Shown: positions 52,759-61,591, numbered from the stretch's first letter. The stretch is DNA of 64,000 nt from DATDAH01 sp963823495 (GCA_963823495.1 CAWGLV010000001.1:372001-436000), one strand, 5' to 3'. The notes: generated from the sequence alone by a model not told the origin. Numbers and translations: made by a program.

Positions 52759-54162
52759 ATGCACCGGAGCCTGAGGATTCGCCTGAGACGGCTGGGCCGG
52801 CTGTTGGCGGTCGGGTTGTTGGCATCGGCGGTGGCCGTGGTCGGCCGGGCCGATCCGGCGACGGCGGTCGAACATCCGCCGTCGTTGGTCAGCACCTGGG
52901 GCACCCATGGCACGGGCGACGGGCAGTTCGACGGACCGGCCGGGGTGGCCATCGATCCCACCACCGGCGACATCTACGTCACCGACACCGAGAACCACCG
53001 GGTCCAGAAGTTCGACGCCGACGGCACCTTCCTCGCGAAATGGGGCACCGAGGGCACCGGCGACGGCCAGTTCGGCTACCCGGAAGCGGTGGCCGTCGAT
53101 CCGACCACCGGCGACGTCTACATCGCCGACTCCTGGAACCACCGGGTGCAGAAGTTCGACGCCGACGGCACCTTCCTCACCACCTGGGGCACGATCGGTT
53201 TCGGTGACGGCCAGTTCGTCCTGCCGCAGGGGGTGGCGGTGAATCCGACCACCCGCGACGTCTACGTCACGGCGGACGGCCGAGTGCAGAAGTTCGACAC
53301 CGACGGCACCTTCCTCACCAGCTGGGGCACCCCCGGCACGTCCAACGGCCCGTTGGGCATACCGTTCGGGGTGGCGGTCGATCCGACCACCGGCGACGTC
53401 TACGTCACCGATGCCCTCAACGGCCGGGTGCAGAAGTTCGACGCTGACGGCACCTTCCTCACCAGGTGGGGCACCTCGGGCAGTGCCAACAGCCAGTTCG
53501 ACGCGCCGTTCGGGGTGGCCGTCGATCCGACGACCGGCGACGTCTACGTCACCGATCTCAACCTGAACCGGGTCCAGAGGTTCGACGCCGAGGGCACGTT
53601 CCTCACCAAATGGGGCATCGGTCGGTTCTCCAGCCCGTTCGGGGTTGCGGTCGACGGTGAGGGTGACGTCTATGTCGCCGACATCGAGAACGCCCGGGTC
53701 CAGGAGTTCGGGTACCGGGGCCGTCCCGACGCCCGCCTCCGTCACGGCGGTGCGCTCGTCGGCAACGACATCTACAACACCACCGGCATCGGCCAGACCC
53801 GCGCCGGACGCACGGTCCCGGGCCACCGTGTCACCTACACGGCGTCGATCCAGAACGACGCCCGCTTCGCCGAACGGCTCCGCCTCCGGGGCCAGGCGTC
53901 GACGCCCAACTTCACCGTCCGCTACTACAACCCGGCCGGCCAGAACATCAGCCACCTGGTCCGCCGCGGGACCTTCCGCACGCCGGTCCTTGCCCCCGAG
54001 GGGCGCTTCCGGATCACCATCGTGGTCACCGTGCTCCGGACCGCTCCACGGGGCAACTCGGTGACCCGCACCCTCACCGCCACCTCGGTCACCTATCCCA
54101 CCGTCGAGGACACCGTGAGGTTCATCACCGGAGCCTGCCGGGTTCGGAGCTGCCTGCGGTGA
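52759..54162 (+). CDS. Secreted NHL-repeat protein
   Basis: The 467-residue protein has a basic start, a signal segment (LLAVGLLASAVAVVG) and an AxA-like end, then six NHL repeats of about 42 residues with GVAVDPTTGDVYVTD and RVQKFDADGTFL, forming a beta-propeller. A C-terminal domain with ALVGNDIYNTTGIGQTR and VTYTASIQNDARFAERLRLRG follows; I recall this domain in other actinobacterial secreted proteins but have no function for it. AGAGGTG precedes the ATG. It is the third beta-propeller surface protein in the window. Confidence 0.87.
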   Translation: MHRSLRIRLRRLGRLLAVGLLASAVAVVGRADPATAVEHPPSLVSTWGTHGTGDGQFDGPAGVAIDPTTGDIYVTDTENHRVQKFDADGTFLAKWGTEGTGDGQFGYPEAVAVDPTTGDVYIADSWNHRVQKFDADGTFLTTWGTIGFGDGQFVLPQGVAVNPTTRDVYVTADGRVQKFDTDGTFLTSWGTPGTSNGPLGIPFGVAVDPTTGDVYVTDALNGRVQKFDADGTFLTRWGTSGSANSQFDAPFGVAVDPTTGDVYVTDLNLNRVQRFDAEGTFLTKWGIGRFSSPFGVAVDGEGDVYVADIENARVQEFGYRGRPDARLRHGGALVGNDIYNTTGIGQTRAGRTVPGHRVTYTASIQNDARFAERLRLRGQASTPNFTVRYYNPAGQNISHLVRRGTFRTPVLAPEGRFRITIVVTVLRTAPRGNSVTRTLTATSVTYPTVEDTVRFITGACRVRSCLR

Positions 54163-54438
54163 CGCGACCCGCACGACCCGGATGCCGTACCGGATCGCGG
54201 GATCGCCGCACCGGCGGTGGATGACTGCCGGTAGACACCGATCTCCCGGCCGATCTGGGTGAACGGCGTGGCGATGCCGGATCACGACCACCGCCGCGGT
54301 GGCATCACCGGCGGGTGTGGGCCACCGCAGCCGCGTGATCCTGATCGTCGTCGGGGTGACGATCTGGGCGACATCCGACGACGTCGACCCAGCGGACGGC
54401 ACCGTCCCACGGGTCAGGGGGCCCGGAACCGGAACGAG

Positions 54439-55215
54439 TCAGGGGGTGGCGCGGAGGTGGGCGGTCCAGGTGGCATTGAAGGCCTGGTCGGCGCTCTCGT
54501 ACGCGGCGCGGAGGTCCGGGCCGGGCCAGTCGGAAGGCAGGAGGGCCGGCGGGAGGAGGGGATCGGCCTGGAGGTGACGGAGGGTGGCGGCCAGGGCCAG
54601 GAAGGTGGGGCGGAGGGCCTCGAGGTCGGCGCCGAGACGAAGCTCGACCTGGGCGAGGTCCTGCTCATGGCCCCGGGCCCCGGTGGCCCAGTCGTCGAGG
54701 TCCCAGAGACGGGCGGCGAGGCTGACGGGGTCCTCGTCGGGGCGAGCCGTGTAGCGCCGGGTGTGCTCGGCGACCACCGCCCGGGCGTCGGGCAGACGGG
54801 CCGGGTCGAGGTTGGCCGGCCGCAACCACACCCCTTCGCGCTGCTCGGCCAACCGGAGGCTGCGGGCCGCCGCCCGCAGCGCCGTGCGCTCGGCGGCGGC
54901 GCGGCCGACCCCGTCGACCACGGCCAACTCCCAGTCGCCGGCCCAGGCCGGGGCCGCGCCGGCCCGGCTCTCCTCCTGTCGTTCCCGTCGGGCCAGGAAC
55001 GGTCCCGCCAGCGCATAGCGACCGTCCTCGACGCTGAGCTCCCCCGCCGCCACCATGCGGGACAGGGCGGTGCGCACGGTGCCCTCGGCGATGCCGAAGA
55101 GGCCGGCCGAGGCCACCAACGAGCGGACCGGCAGCCGGGGCGGCCGGACCCCGAGCAGGGTCGAGGCGATGACGGAACGGGCCGTCAGCGGGCGGGTGTC
55201 ATCACGGAGTTCCAT
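54439..55215 (-). CDS. PaaX-family transcriptional regulator
   Basis: The 258-residue protein starts LTARSVIASTLLGVRPPRLP, then GTVRTALSRMVAAGEL as a winged helix and a middle and C-terminal domain of the PaaX type. PaaX represses phenylacetate genes and responds to phenylacetyl-CoA; in actinobacteria such regulators also control other genes. No paa genes are here; the divergent desaturase is the likely target. The two start codons are 29 bases apart with overlapping -10 hexamers. Confidence 0.9.
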   Translation of the reverse strand: MELRDDTRPLTARSVIASTLLGVRPPRLPVRSLVASAGLFGIAEGTVRTALSRMVAAGELSVEDGRYALAGPFLARRERQEESRAGAAPAWAGDWELAVVDGVGRAAAERTALRAAARSLRLAEQREGVWLRPANLDPARLPDARAVVAEHTRRYTARPDEDPVSLAARLWDLDDWATGARGHEQDLAQVELRLGADLEALRPTFLALAATLRHLQADPLLPPALLPSDWPGPDLRAAYESADQAFNATWTAHLRATP

Positions 55216-55228
55216 CGGGTGTCGAGAA

Positions 55229-55238
55229 ACTGTAACGT
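55229..55238. promoter_or_regulatory. Overlapping divergent -10 elements of the paaX-like and desaturase genes
   Basis: TAACGT (55233-55238, plus) is 6 bases before ATG 55245. TACAGT on the minus strand (55229-55234) points to the regulator start 13 bases away. The two share two bases, so binding at one blocks the other. Confidence 0.45.
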
Positions 55239-55244
55239 GGGGGC

Positions 55245-56234
55245 ATGACGATGCTGGCGGACCACGTGCGCGAGCACCAGACGATGGTGCCGCCGGCCGA
55301 GCTCCTCCCCGACACGCTGCCCACCGAGCGCCTGCTCGCCTCGGGCAAGGCGGTACCGGAGATCCGGGCCGGACTTCGGCGCATCCCGAACGGGCGCAAC
55401 GTGGGCAACGTCCTCGCGGTGTGGGCCCAGTCCGTCGGGCTCATCGCCCTGGCCATCTGGATCGGCCACCCCCTCATGTGGGTGGCCACCTTCGTCCTCA
55501 TGGGCCGGGCCTTCGCCCTGTTCGGGATCCTCGGCCACGAGGCCGCCCATCGCCTCCTCTTCTCCAAGCGCGGGGCCAACGACTTCGTGGGCCGCTGGTT
55601 GCTGTCCTACCCGGGCTTCGTGCCCTTCGACGTCTACCGGCGGAGCCACTTCGCCCACCACCGCGACGAGATGGGCCCCGAGGAGCCCGACATCAACCTC
55701 TACGCCCACTACCCGATCACCCGCGCGTCGTTCGGTCGCAAGCTCCGCCGGGACGCCCTGGGCGTATCCGGGTGGAAGAACCTCAAGGGCCTGTTCCGGG
55801 GCCTGCGGTACGAGCGGACGCGGGGCGTCGCCGTACGCATCCTCGGCACCCAGGCCGCGATCCTGGCCGCCTTCACCGCCGTGGGCCGCCCCGAGCTCTA
55901 CCCCCTTCTCTGGCTGCTGCCTTGGATGACCGGCTGGCGGGTCATCAACCGGCTCCGGGCCATCGCCGAGCACGGCGGGATGATCCGGTCCGAGGACCGC
56001 CGGGAGACCACTCATCACGTCCACCAGAGCTGGCTCGCCCGCTTCTGGTTCGTGCCCTACAACACCGGCTGGCACCTGGCTCACCACGTCGACATGGGCG
56101 TGCCCTTCCGCCACCTGCCCCGCTTCCACGAAGAGCTGGTGGCCGCCGGCTGGATCGTCCCCGACCTCGAGTACCCGAACTACCGCACCCTCTGGAGGGC
56201 CCTCTCGGCCCGGGAGAGCCCGACCGGCACCTGA
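55245..56234 (+). CDS. Membrane fatty acid desaturase
   Basis: The 329-residue protein has the three histidine boxes HEAAH (98-102), HFAHH (135-139) and HLAHH (277-281), and about four membrane helices. It belongs to the acyl-lipid/acyl-CoA desaturase family with a di-iron centre. It inserts a double bond in an acyl chain at the membrane; the position is unknown. It is likely under the divergent PaaX-type regulator. The stop is followed by a pair of 51-bp elements. Confidence 0.9.
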   Translation: MTMLADHVREHQTMVPPAELLPDTLPTERLLASGKAVPEIRAGLRRIPNGRNVGNVLAVWAQSVGLIALAIWIGHPLMWVATFVLMGRAFALFGILGHEAAHRLLFSKRGANDFVGRWLLSYPGFVPFDVYRRSHFAHHRDEMGPEEPDINLYAHYPITRASFGRKLRRDALGVSGWKNLKGLFRGLRYERTRGVAVRILGTQAAILAAFTAVGRPELYPLLWLLPWMTGWRVINRLRAIAEHGGMIRSEDRRETTHHVHQSWLARFWFVPYNTGWHLAHHVDMGVPFRHLPRFHEELVAAGWIVPDLEYPNYRTLWRALSARESPTGT

Positions 56235-56256
56235 CGGGCCCGGCGGGCCCCGCACC

Positions 56257-56307
56257 CGAAATTGCGTGACTTCCGGCCGCCCTACGACCACAACCAACGC
56301 CAGAACG
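56257..56307. repeat. 51-bp element (copy 3)
   Basis: It begins CGAAATTGCGTGACTTCC and ends CCAACGCCAGAACG. Copy 4 repeats it 71 bases downstream with only four differences. The larC frame ends inside it (stop at 56282). Confidence 0.85.
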
Positions 56308-57607
56308 CGACCGGCTTCGACCGCTCCCGAATTTGCGTGACTTCCGGCTGTCCTACGACCACAACCAACGCCAGAACGTCGGCGGTCACCGACGCCCTCC
56401 TCAGCCGGCTTCGGGTGGGGGATCCTCGATCGGGCCCGCCGGCCTCGGGCACCGCCCGACGACGCCACGCCTCCTCGGCCAGGGAGATCACCTCGCGGAC
56501 GGGCAGCCCGACCCGCTGGGCGGCTCGGGATGCGTCGTCGTGCTCGACCTTCACCCGCCCGGCGCTGACCTTGACCCGAACGGGGTGCCCGGCGACCTCG
56601 ACCTCGCTCTGCTCCCGGGCCTGGGGCCACCGCTCGAGGGTCGTGCCCCGCACGCCGAGGCTCCCCGTCGAGGCGGTCATGGCCTCCATCACCTGGTGCA
56701 CCAGCGACGGGTCGACCAGCGCACTCACCTGATGCGCGGGCCGACCCTTCTTCATGAGGATGTTGGTGACCCAGGCATCGTGGGCCCCGGCGTCGAGCAG
56801 GGCCGACACGGCATCGGCCACGATCTCACCGGTGGCGTCGTCCACGTTGGTCTCCAACAGCACGACGGGTTGACCGCTGACCCGACGCTCGGCGGGATCC
56901 CCGAGGACCACCTGGGTCACGTTGGGACGGTCCTCCAACTCCCGGGAACCGGCACCGAACCCGCTGGCCCGCACCACCATCGGCGGGAGGTCCCCCCAAC
57001 CCACCACGGTGGCCGCGAGGAGAGCGGCACCGGTCGGGGTGGTCGTCTCGAAGGGGACGTCGATGCCGTGGCTGGGCGCACCCTTCAGCAGTTCGACGAC
57101 CGCCGGAGCGGGCGACGGCAACAGGCCGTGCGCCGCCCGGTGCATGCCCGTGCCGGTCGCCACCGAACTGGCGTGGGTGTGCTCGACCCCCAGGACGTAC
57201 AGCGCCGCGCAGGTGCCGACGATGTCGATGATCGCGTCGAGGCTGCCGACCTCGTGGAAGTGGACCTGACTGGGCGGGCGGCCGTGGAGCCGGCCCTCGG
57301 CCTCGGCCAGGCCGGCGAAGGTGGCCAAGGCCAGGTCCCGCACGCGGTCCGGGAGGCGAGCCTCCTCGATGAGGCCGGTGATGTGGGCCGCCGTCCGCAC
57401 GACCGTGGTCTCCTCGGCGTGGACGTGGACCTTGGTCGCGGCGATGCCGCAGCGGAGGACGGGCTCGGCCTCGACGGCCCAGCCCCCCATCGGCAGCAGC
57501 TCGCAGATGTCCCGGACCTCGTCCAGGTCGGCCCCCGCATCGATCAGTGCCCCGAGAGCCATGTCCCCCGCGATGCCGCTGAAGCAGTGGAACCAGGCGA
57601 TGCTCAT
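56282..57607 (-). CDS. larC: Nickel insertion protein LarC
   Basis: The 441-residue protein begins MSIAWFHCFSGIAGDMALGA and has HFHEVGSLDAIIDIVG, TTPTGAALLA, LLETNVDDATGE and a late TLERWPQAREQ, all typical of LarC, which adds nickel to the pincer cofactor of lactate racemase. Its start overlaps the larB stop (ATGA). LarE and LarA are not in the window. The last 35 or so residues (ADVLALVVVVGQPEVTQI and following) are encoded by the 51-bp elements and are not part of the family. Confidence 0.92.
   Translation of the reverse strand: MSIAWFHCFSGIAGDMALGALIDAGADLDEVRDICELLPMGGWAVEAEPVLRCGIAATKVHVHAEETTVVRTAAHITGLIEEARLPDRVRDLALATFAGLAEAEGRLHGRPPSQVHFHEVGSLDAIIDIVGTCAALYVLGVEHTHASSVATGTGMHRAAHGLLPSPAPAVVELLKGAPSHGIDVPFETTTPTGAALLAATVVGWGDLPPMVVRASGFGAGSRELEDRPNVTQVVLGDPAERRVSGQPVVLLETNVDDATGEIVADAVSALLDAGAHDAWVTNILMKKGRPAHQVSALVDPSLVHQVMEAMTASTGSLGVRGTTLERWPQAREQSEVEVAGHPVRVKVSAGRVKVEHDDASRAAQRVGLPVREVISLAEEAWRRRAVPEAGGPDRGSPTRSRLRRASVTADVLALVVVVGQPEVTQIRERSKPVAFWRWLWS
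56328..56378. repeat. 51-bp element (copy 4)
   Basis: It begins CGAATTTGCGTGACTTCC and ends CCAACGCCAGAACG. It lies fully within the last codons of larC on the opposite strand. Confidence 0.85.
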
Positions 57608-58365
57608 CGGCGGGCGCCCACGGCGAGCAGCCGGACCACGGCGCAGGCGGCGCCGTAGCCGTTGTCGATGCCGACGACCGCGATGCCCGGGGCACAGGAC
57701 GAGAGCATGGCCAGCAGGGCGGTGACCCCCTCGAGGCCGGCGCCGTAACCGACGCTGGTGGGGACGGCGACGACCGGCGCGGCGGTGAGGCCGGCGACGA
57801 CACTGGGCAGCGCCCCCTCCATGCCCGCCACCACGACCAGCGCGTCGGCCTCGGCCAACTCGTCGAGCGAGGCCAGGAGCCGGTGGATGCCGGAGACCCC
57901 CGCATCGGTGATCTCGACCGGGGTCAGCCCGTGGGCCGACAGGACCGCGGCGCACTCACGGGCCACCGGACCGTCGGCCGTGCCGGCAGTGACCAGGGCC
58001 ACCCGCTCGGACCGCTCCGGCGCGGGATCCCACACGATCGTGGCCGGCTGACCTGCGTGGCCGACCCCGTCGGTCTGGGCGGCCAGGGCCGCCGCGGCCT
58101 GCTCGGGGTCGGCCCGGGTGAGCACGATCGGCCCGGCCCCTCCCTCGGCCCGCAGGGCGCTCACGATGGCCGCGCACTCCTCCGGCGACTTGCCCGGGGC
58201 GTAGACGGCCTCGGCCATGCCCTGGCGCAGGGCGCGGTGGTGGTCGACCCGGGCAAAGCCGAGATCGGTGTAGGGAAGGCGCCGCAGACGGCGAACGGCG
58301 TCGTCCGGAGCGACCTCGCCGCTCCGCACGCCGTCCAACAACTCCCGGAGGTCAGCTTCTTGCAC
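57604..58365 (-). CDS. larB: Pyridinium-3,5-biscarboxylic acid mononucleotide synthase LarB
   Basis: The 253-residue protein has DHHRALRQGMAEAVYAPGKS at the N-terminus, VTAGTADGPVARE, TDAGVSGIHRLL and AGMEGALPSVVAGL with the PurE-like fold, and GYGAGLEGVTALLAML. It carboxylates nicotinic acid adenine dinucleotide and hydrolyses it, the first step of the nickel-pincer cofactor. GTG 58365 gives a normal length; ATG 58401 is an alternative that would overlap pheA. Larger context: larB-larC is an operon. Confidence 0.93.
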   Translation of the reverse strand: MQEADLRELLDGVRSGEVAPDDAVRRLRRLPYTDLGFARVDHHRALRQGMAEAVYAPGKSPEECAAIVSALRAEGGAGPIVLTRADPEQAAAALAAQTDGVGHAGQPATIVWDPAPERSERVALVTAGTADGPVARECAAVLSAHGLTPVEITDAGVSGIHRLLASLDELAEADALVVVAGMEGALPSVVAGLTAAPVVAVPTSVGYGAGLEGVTALLAMLSSCAPGIAVVGIDNGYGAACAVVRLLAVGARR

Positions 58366-58370
58366 GTCAC

Positions 58371-58376
58371 TATCCT
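58371..58376 (+). promoter_or_regulatory. Candidate -10 element (TATCCT) for pheA
   Basis: TATCCT precedes GTG 58383 by 6 bases. It lies in the 17-base gap to the divergent larB start. Confidence 0.5.
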
Positions 58377-58382
58377 GCCCGT

Positions 58383-59342
58383 GTGACCAGCTCCGCACCA
58401 TCAGGGGAGGGCGCGGGGCACCCCCGGGTCGGCTACCTGGGCCCCCGCGGCACCTTCAGCGAGCAGGCGCTGCTGACCCAGGGCGACCTGGTGAACGCAG
58501 AGCTGCTCCCCCTCGACGCCATCCCCGACGTACTGGTGGCCACCACCAGCCACCGGGTCGACCAGGGCCTCGTCCCCATCGAGAACGCCATCGAGGGCAC
58601 GGTCAACGTGACCATGGACATGCTGGCCTTCGAGCACGAGCTGCTGATCCAGCGGGAGATCGTGATCCCCGTCCAGATGCACCTCCTGGTGCTGCCCGGC
58701 ACCCGGATCGAGGAGATCAAGACCGTCCTGTCCATCCCCGTCGCCACGGCCCAGTGCCGCCGGTTCCTCGCCGAGAACCTCCCCGGCGTGACCACCGACG
58801 TGGCGGCCTCGACGGCCCAGGCGGCCCAGATCGTGGCCGCGGAGGGCGATCCGTCGGTGGCGGCCATCGCCAACGGTCGGGCCGGCGAGCTGCACGAGCT
58901 CGAGACCCTCGTGCCCGACGTCGAGGACCACGACGACAACGAGACCAAGTTCGTCATGGTCGCCCCCACCGGCATCCCGGCACCGACGGGCCACGACAAG
59001 ACCACGGTCGTCGTCTTCCAGCACGCCGATCGTCCGGGGTCGCTGCTGGCCATCCTCCAGGAGTTCGCCGCCCGAGCCATCTCCCTCACCAAGCTGGAGT
59101 CCCGGCCCACGAAGAAGGGGCTGGGCAGCTACTGCTTCATCATCGACCTCGAGGGCCACGTCGACGACGAGTTGGTGTCGGACTGCCTGCGCGACGTCCA
59201 CTCCAAGCACGGCCGCATCAAGTTCCTCGGCTCCTACCCGGCCGCGGGCGAGACCGGGGACCGGGTCCGCCGCGAGGCCGACGCGAGCTGGGCCGAAGCC
59301 GAAGCCTGGATCCAGTCCCTCAAGGACCAGATCCGTCCCTGA
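58383..59342 (+). CDS. pheA: Prephenate dehydratase
   Basis: The 319-residue protein has GYLGPRGTFSEQAL, VPIENAIEGTVNVTMD and a DNETKFVMV segment, where the usual TRF is TKF; the catalytic threonine is kept. An ACT domain follows (ADRPGSLLAILQEFA, ESRPTKKGLGSYCF), which binds phenylalanine for feedback control. It turns prephenate into phenylpyruvate for phenylalanine synthesis. Chorismate mutase is not fused. Confidence 0.95.
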   Translation: MTSSAPSGEGAGHPRVGYLGPRGTFSEQALLTQGDLVNAELLPLDAIPDVLVATTSHRVDQGLVPIENAIEGTVNVTMDMLAFEHELLIQREIVIPVQMHLLVLPGTRIEEIKTVLSIPVATAQCRRFLAENLPGVTTDVAASTAQAAQIVAAEGDPSVAAIANGRAGELHELETLVPDVEDHDDNETKFVMVAPTGIPAPTGHDKTTVVVFQHADRPGSLLAILQEFAARAISLTKLESRPTKKGLGSYCFIIDLEGHVDDELVSDCLRDVHSKHGRIKFLGSYPAAGETGDRVRREADASWAEAEAWIQSLKDQIRP

Positions 59343-59495
59343 GCGTCGGTCAGCAGCGCTCGGTCGAGGAGGTCCTCTCTCGGCCTCCGGCCCCGAGGTC
59401 GCCCGGCCTGATGGGTCCTGACGGGTCTCGTCGCCGGCCCGGAGGGTGCGCGGTCGAAGGACCCGAACCCCCCGGAGCCGTCGGGTCACGACCGC

Positions 59496-59501
59496 TACCC
59501 T
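59496..59501 (+). promoter_or_regulatory. Candidate -10 element (TACCCT) for tRNA-Ser
   Basis: The hexamer ends 7 bases before the tRNA-Ser start. Confidence 0.5.
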
Positions 59502-59508
59502 CGGCGCC

Positions 59509-59596
59509 GGAGGGATGGCAGAGCGGACGATTGCGCTGGTCTTGAAAACCAGAGGGCCCTTCACGGGTCCCGCGGGTTCGAATCCCGCTCCCTCCG
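59509..59596 (+). tRNA. tRNA-Ser (anticodon TGA)
   Basis: The acceptor stem GGAGGGA pairs with TCCCTCC, the discriminator is G as expected for serine, and a long variable arm (AGGGCCCTTCACGGGTCCC) is present. The anticodon loop CTTGAAA on CTGGT/ACCAG gives TGA. CCA is not encoded. The next gene ends on the opposite strand at the adjacent base. Confidence 0.97.
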
Positions 59597-60238
59597 CTAC
59601 CCCCCGTCCGGCGCCTCCAACTCGGTCCGGTGGCGCTCGACCCACAGCGCCGCCTGCACGCGGTCCCCGACCCCGAGGGCGCTGAACACGCGGGTCAGGT
59701 GGGTCTTCACGGTCTTCTCGGAGATCCCGAGGCGACGGGCGATGTTCTTGTTGGCCATCCCCTCGCCGACCAGCAACAACACCTCCCGTTCCCGGGTGGT
59801 GAGGGCGATGTCGGGTCGGCGCTCGCGGCGGGCCTGCACCAGCGCTCCGGCCACCTTGGGATCCAACGGTGACTCGCCCCGTGCGGCGGCCCGGATGCCC
59901 TCCTCCAACACGTCGGGACCGCTGTCCTTGAGCAGGTAGCCCACGGCGCCGGCATCCACCGCGTCGATGACATGCTGGCGGTCGGCGAAGGTGGTGAGGA
60001 CCAACACCGCGGCACCACCGCCGTCCTCGGCCAGGGCCCGGGTGGCTTCCACGCCGTCCATCACCGGCATCGACAGGTCCATCAGGACCACGTCGGGCGT
60101 CAGGCCTGTGGCCGCCGCCACCGCCTCCACCCCGTCGGCCGCGGTGCCGACGCACTCGATCCCGGCGAAGCGGCCGAGGAGCAACTCCAGGCCCTCCCGC
60201 ACCACGGCGTGGTCGTCGACGACCAGGACCCGGATCAT
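59597..60238 (-). CDS. NarL/LuxR-type response regulator
   Basis: The 213-residue protein has a receiver domain with Asp8, Asp9, phosphoacceptor Asp54 (LMDLSMPVMDG) and Lys at LLKDS, and a C-terminal LuxR-type helix-turn-helix (TTREREVLLLVGEGMANKNI, SEKTVKTHLTRVF). It binds DNA after phosphorylation by the partner kinase, encoded just upstream with an ATGA overlap. Targets are not known. Its stop codon is directly next to the tRNA-Ser 3' end. Confidence 0.95.
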   Translation of the reverse strand: MIRVLVVDDHAVVREGLELLLGRFAGIECVGTAADGVEAVAAATGLTPDVVLMDLSMPVMDGVEATRALAEDGGGAAVLVLTTFADRQHVIDAVDAGAVGYLLKDSGPDVLEEGIRAAARGESPLDPKVAGALVQARRERRPDIALTTREREVLLLVGEGMANKNIARRLGISEKTVKTHLTRVFSALGVGDRVQAALWVERHRTELEAPDGG

Positions 60239-61515
60239 CCGGGCACCAACAGCCGCACCGTGCTGCCCTCGCCCCGGGCCGAGTCGATGGTCAGGTCCGC
60301 GTCGTGCTCGTGGGCGAGGTCCGCCAGCAGGCGGAGACCGACATGGCCCTCCGGCACGAAACCGGGATCGAACCCCTGGCCGTCGTCGTGCACGGTCAGC
60401 ACCGTGCCGTCCTCCTCGGACTCGAGGGTCACCGTCACCCGATCCGCTCGGGCGTGCTTGGTCACGTTCTGCAGCGCCTCCCGGGCGACCCGGTAGACGA
60501 CCGCCTGCCCGGCCTCGTCCAGCACGATCGCCGGGTCGACCCTCACGGCCACGGACGTGCCGTTGCGGTTGGCGGCCGCGGCCAGGTCCGACAACGCCGG
60601 CTCCAGGCCCGTGTCGGCCAGGTTCGGCGGGTAGATCTCCACGAGCAGGGAGCGCAGGCTGCGCACACTGCGCCGGGTCTCGGCTGCGGTCCCCGTCAGG
60701 CGACGGGCCTGCTCGTCGTCACCCGCCGAGCCCGCCGTGTCGGCCAACGCGGCCAGGGTGTAGGAGACCCCGGCCAGGTCCTGGACCACGCCGTCGTGCA
60801 GGTCGGCGGCGATTCGCCGCCGCTCGCTCTCCGAGGAGTCCAACGCCCGACGGAGGAGTCCTTCGCGGTCCCGGGTGCTCTGCTCCAGGCGCCGGGCCAT
60901 ACGCCACGCCAGCGTCAGTTCGATGGCGAGGAGGACGACGAGCGGCACGATCACCAGGGGCCACAGGGTGCCCAGGACGTCGCCGGCCCGTGAGTCGATG
61001 GTCGACTGGCGCTGGTAGATCTCGAAGAGCAGGGGGTCGCCGTCGGGGGTCTGCACCCGCTGGTAGACCTCCAACAGCTCACCGAACCCCCGCTGGCTGG
61101 CGTTCTCCGGCTTGGAGAGGTCACTCAGTTCCGCCTCGGATCCGCCCTCGGTCAGGATCTCGAGCTCGCCCTCGCCCAGCTCGTACTGCTCACCGATGAG
61201 GGCCGTGTCGTCGGCGTAGACGATGGTGCCGTCGGGGCTCCAGAGCCGGACGCCGACGATGTCGTCGCTCATCACCCGGGTCCGCACGACGGCGTCGAGA
61301 TAGGCGAACGCGTCGGGATCGCCGGTCACCACCTGATCGGTCACGGCGGGCTCGACGACCCCGCGGGCCAGCAGACGGGCGTCGCGGCGGGCATCGCTGA
61401 TGGCCTCGTCGGTGGAGACGGTCCGGGCCAGCCACAGGCTGCCGGCGGCGACCACCACCAAGGCCACGACGCCCGGCACCGCGAAGCGCAGCACCTCACG
61501 GCGCACGGAGCTCAC
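60235..61515 (-). CDS. Two-component sensor histidine kinase (HisKA_3 type)
   Basis: The 426-residue protein has two membrane helices (about 12-31 and 184-204) with an extracellular sensor between them, the HisKA_3 domain with His240 (ERRRIAADLHDGVVQDLAGV), and an ATPase domain with REALQNVTKHARA and DDGQGFDPG. It phosphorylates the response regulator that overlaps its stop codon. GTG 61515 is preferred because CACAAT lies 6 bases before it. The signal is unknown. Confidence 0.93.
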   Translation of the reverse strand: MSSVRREVLRFAVPGVVALVVVAAGSLWLARTVSTDEAISDARRDARLLARGVVEPAVTDQVVTGDPDAFAYLDAVVRTRVMSDDIVGVRLWSPDGTIVYADDTALIGEQYELGEGELEILTEGGSEAELSDLSKPENASQRGFGELLEVYQRVQTPDGDPLLFEIYQRQSTIDSRAGDVLGTLWPLVIVPLVVLLAIELTLAWRMARRLEQSTRDREGLLRRALDSSESERRRIAADLHDGVVQDLAGVSYTLAALADTAGSAGDDEQARRLTGTAAETRRSVRSLRSLLVEIYPPNLADTGLEPALSDLAAAANRNGTSVAVRVDPAIVLDEAGQAVVYRVAREALQNVTKHARADRVTVTLESEEDGTVLTVHDDGQGFDPGFVPEGHVGLRLLADLAHEHDADLTIDSARGEGSTVRLLVPG

Positions 61516-61521
61516 GCCCCC

Positions 61522-61527
61522 ATTGTG
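61522..61527 (-). promoter_or_regulatory. Candidate -10 element (CACAAT) for the two-component operon
   Basis: CACAAT on the minus strand is 6 bases from GTG 61515. Confidence 0.4.
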
Positions 61528-61591
61528 CGCGCCGGAGACCCGACTCCCCCGCAAGGGGGAGCCGGGTCGGGGCGGGGAGAGAGGGTGGCGC

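Noticed and set aside
54163..54438. Possible helix-turn-helix fragment on the minus strand (IGREIGV followed in another frame by CGDPAIRYG)
   Set aside because: Too short and split over frames; no further part of a gene was found, so it may be chance.
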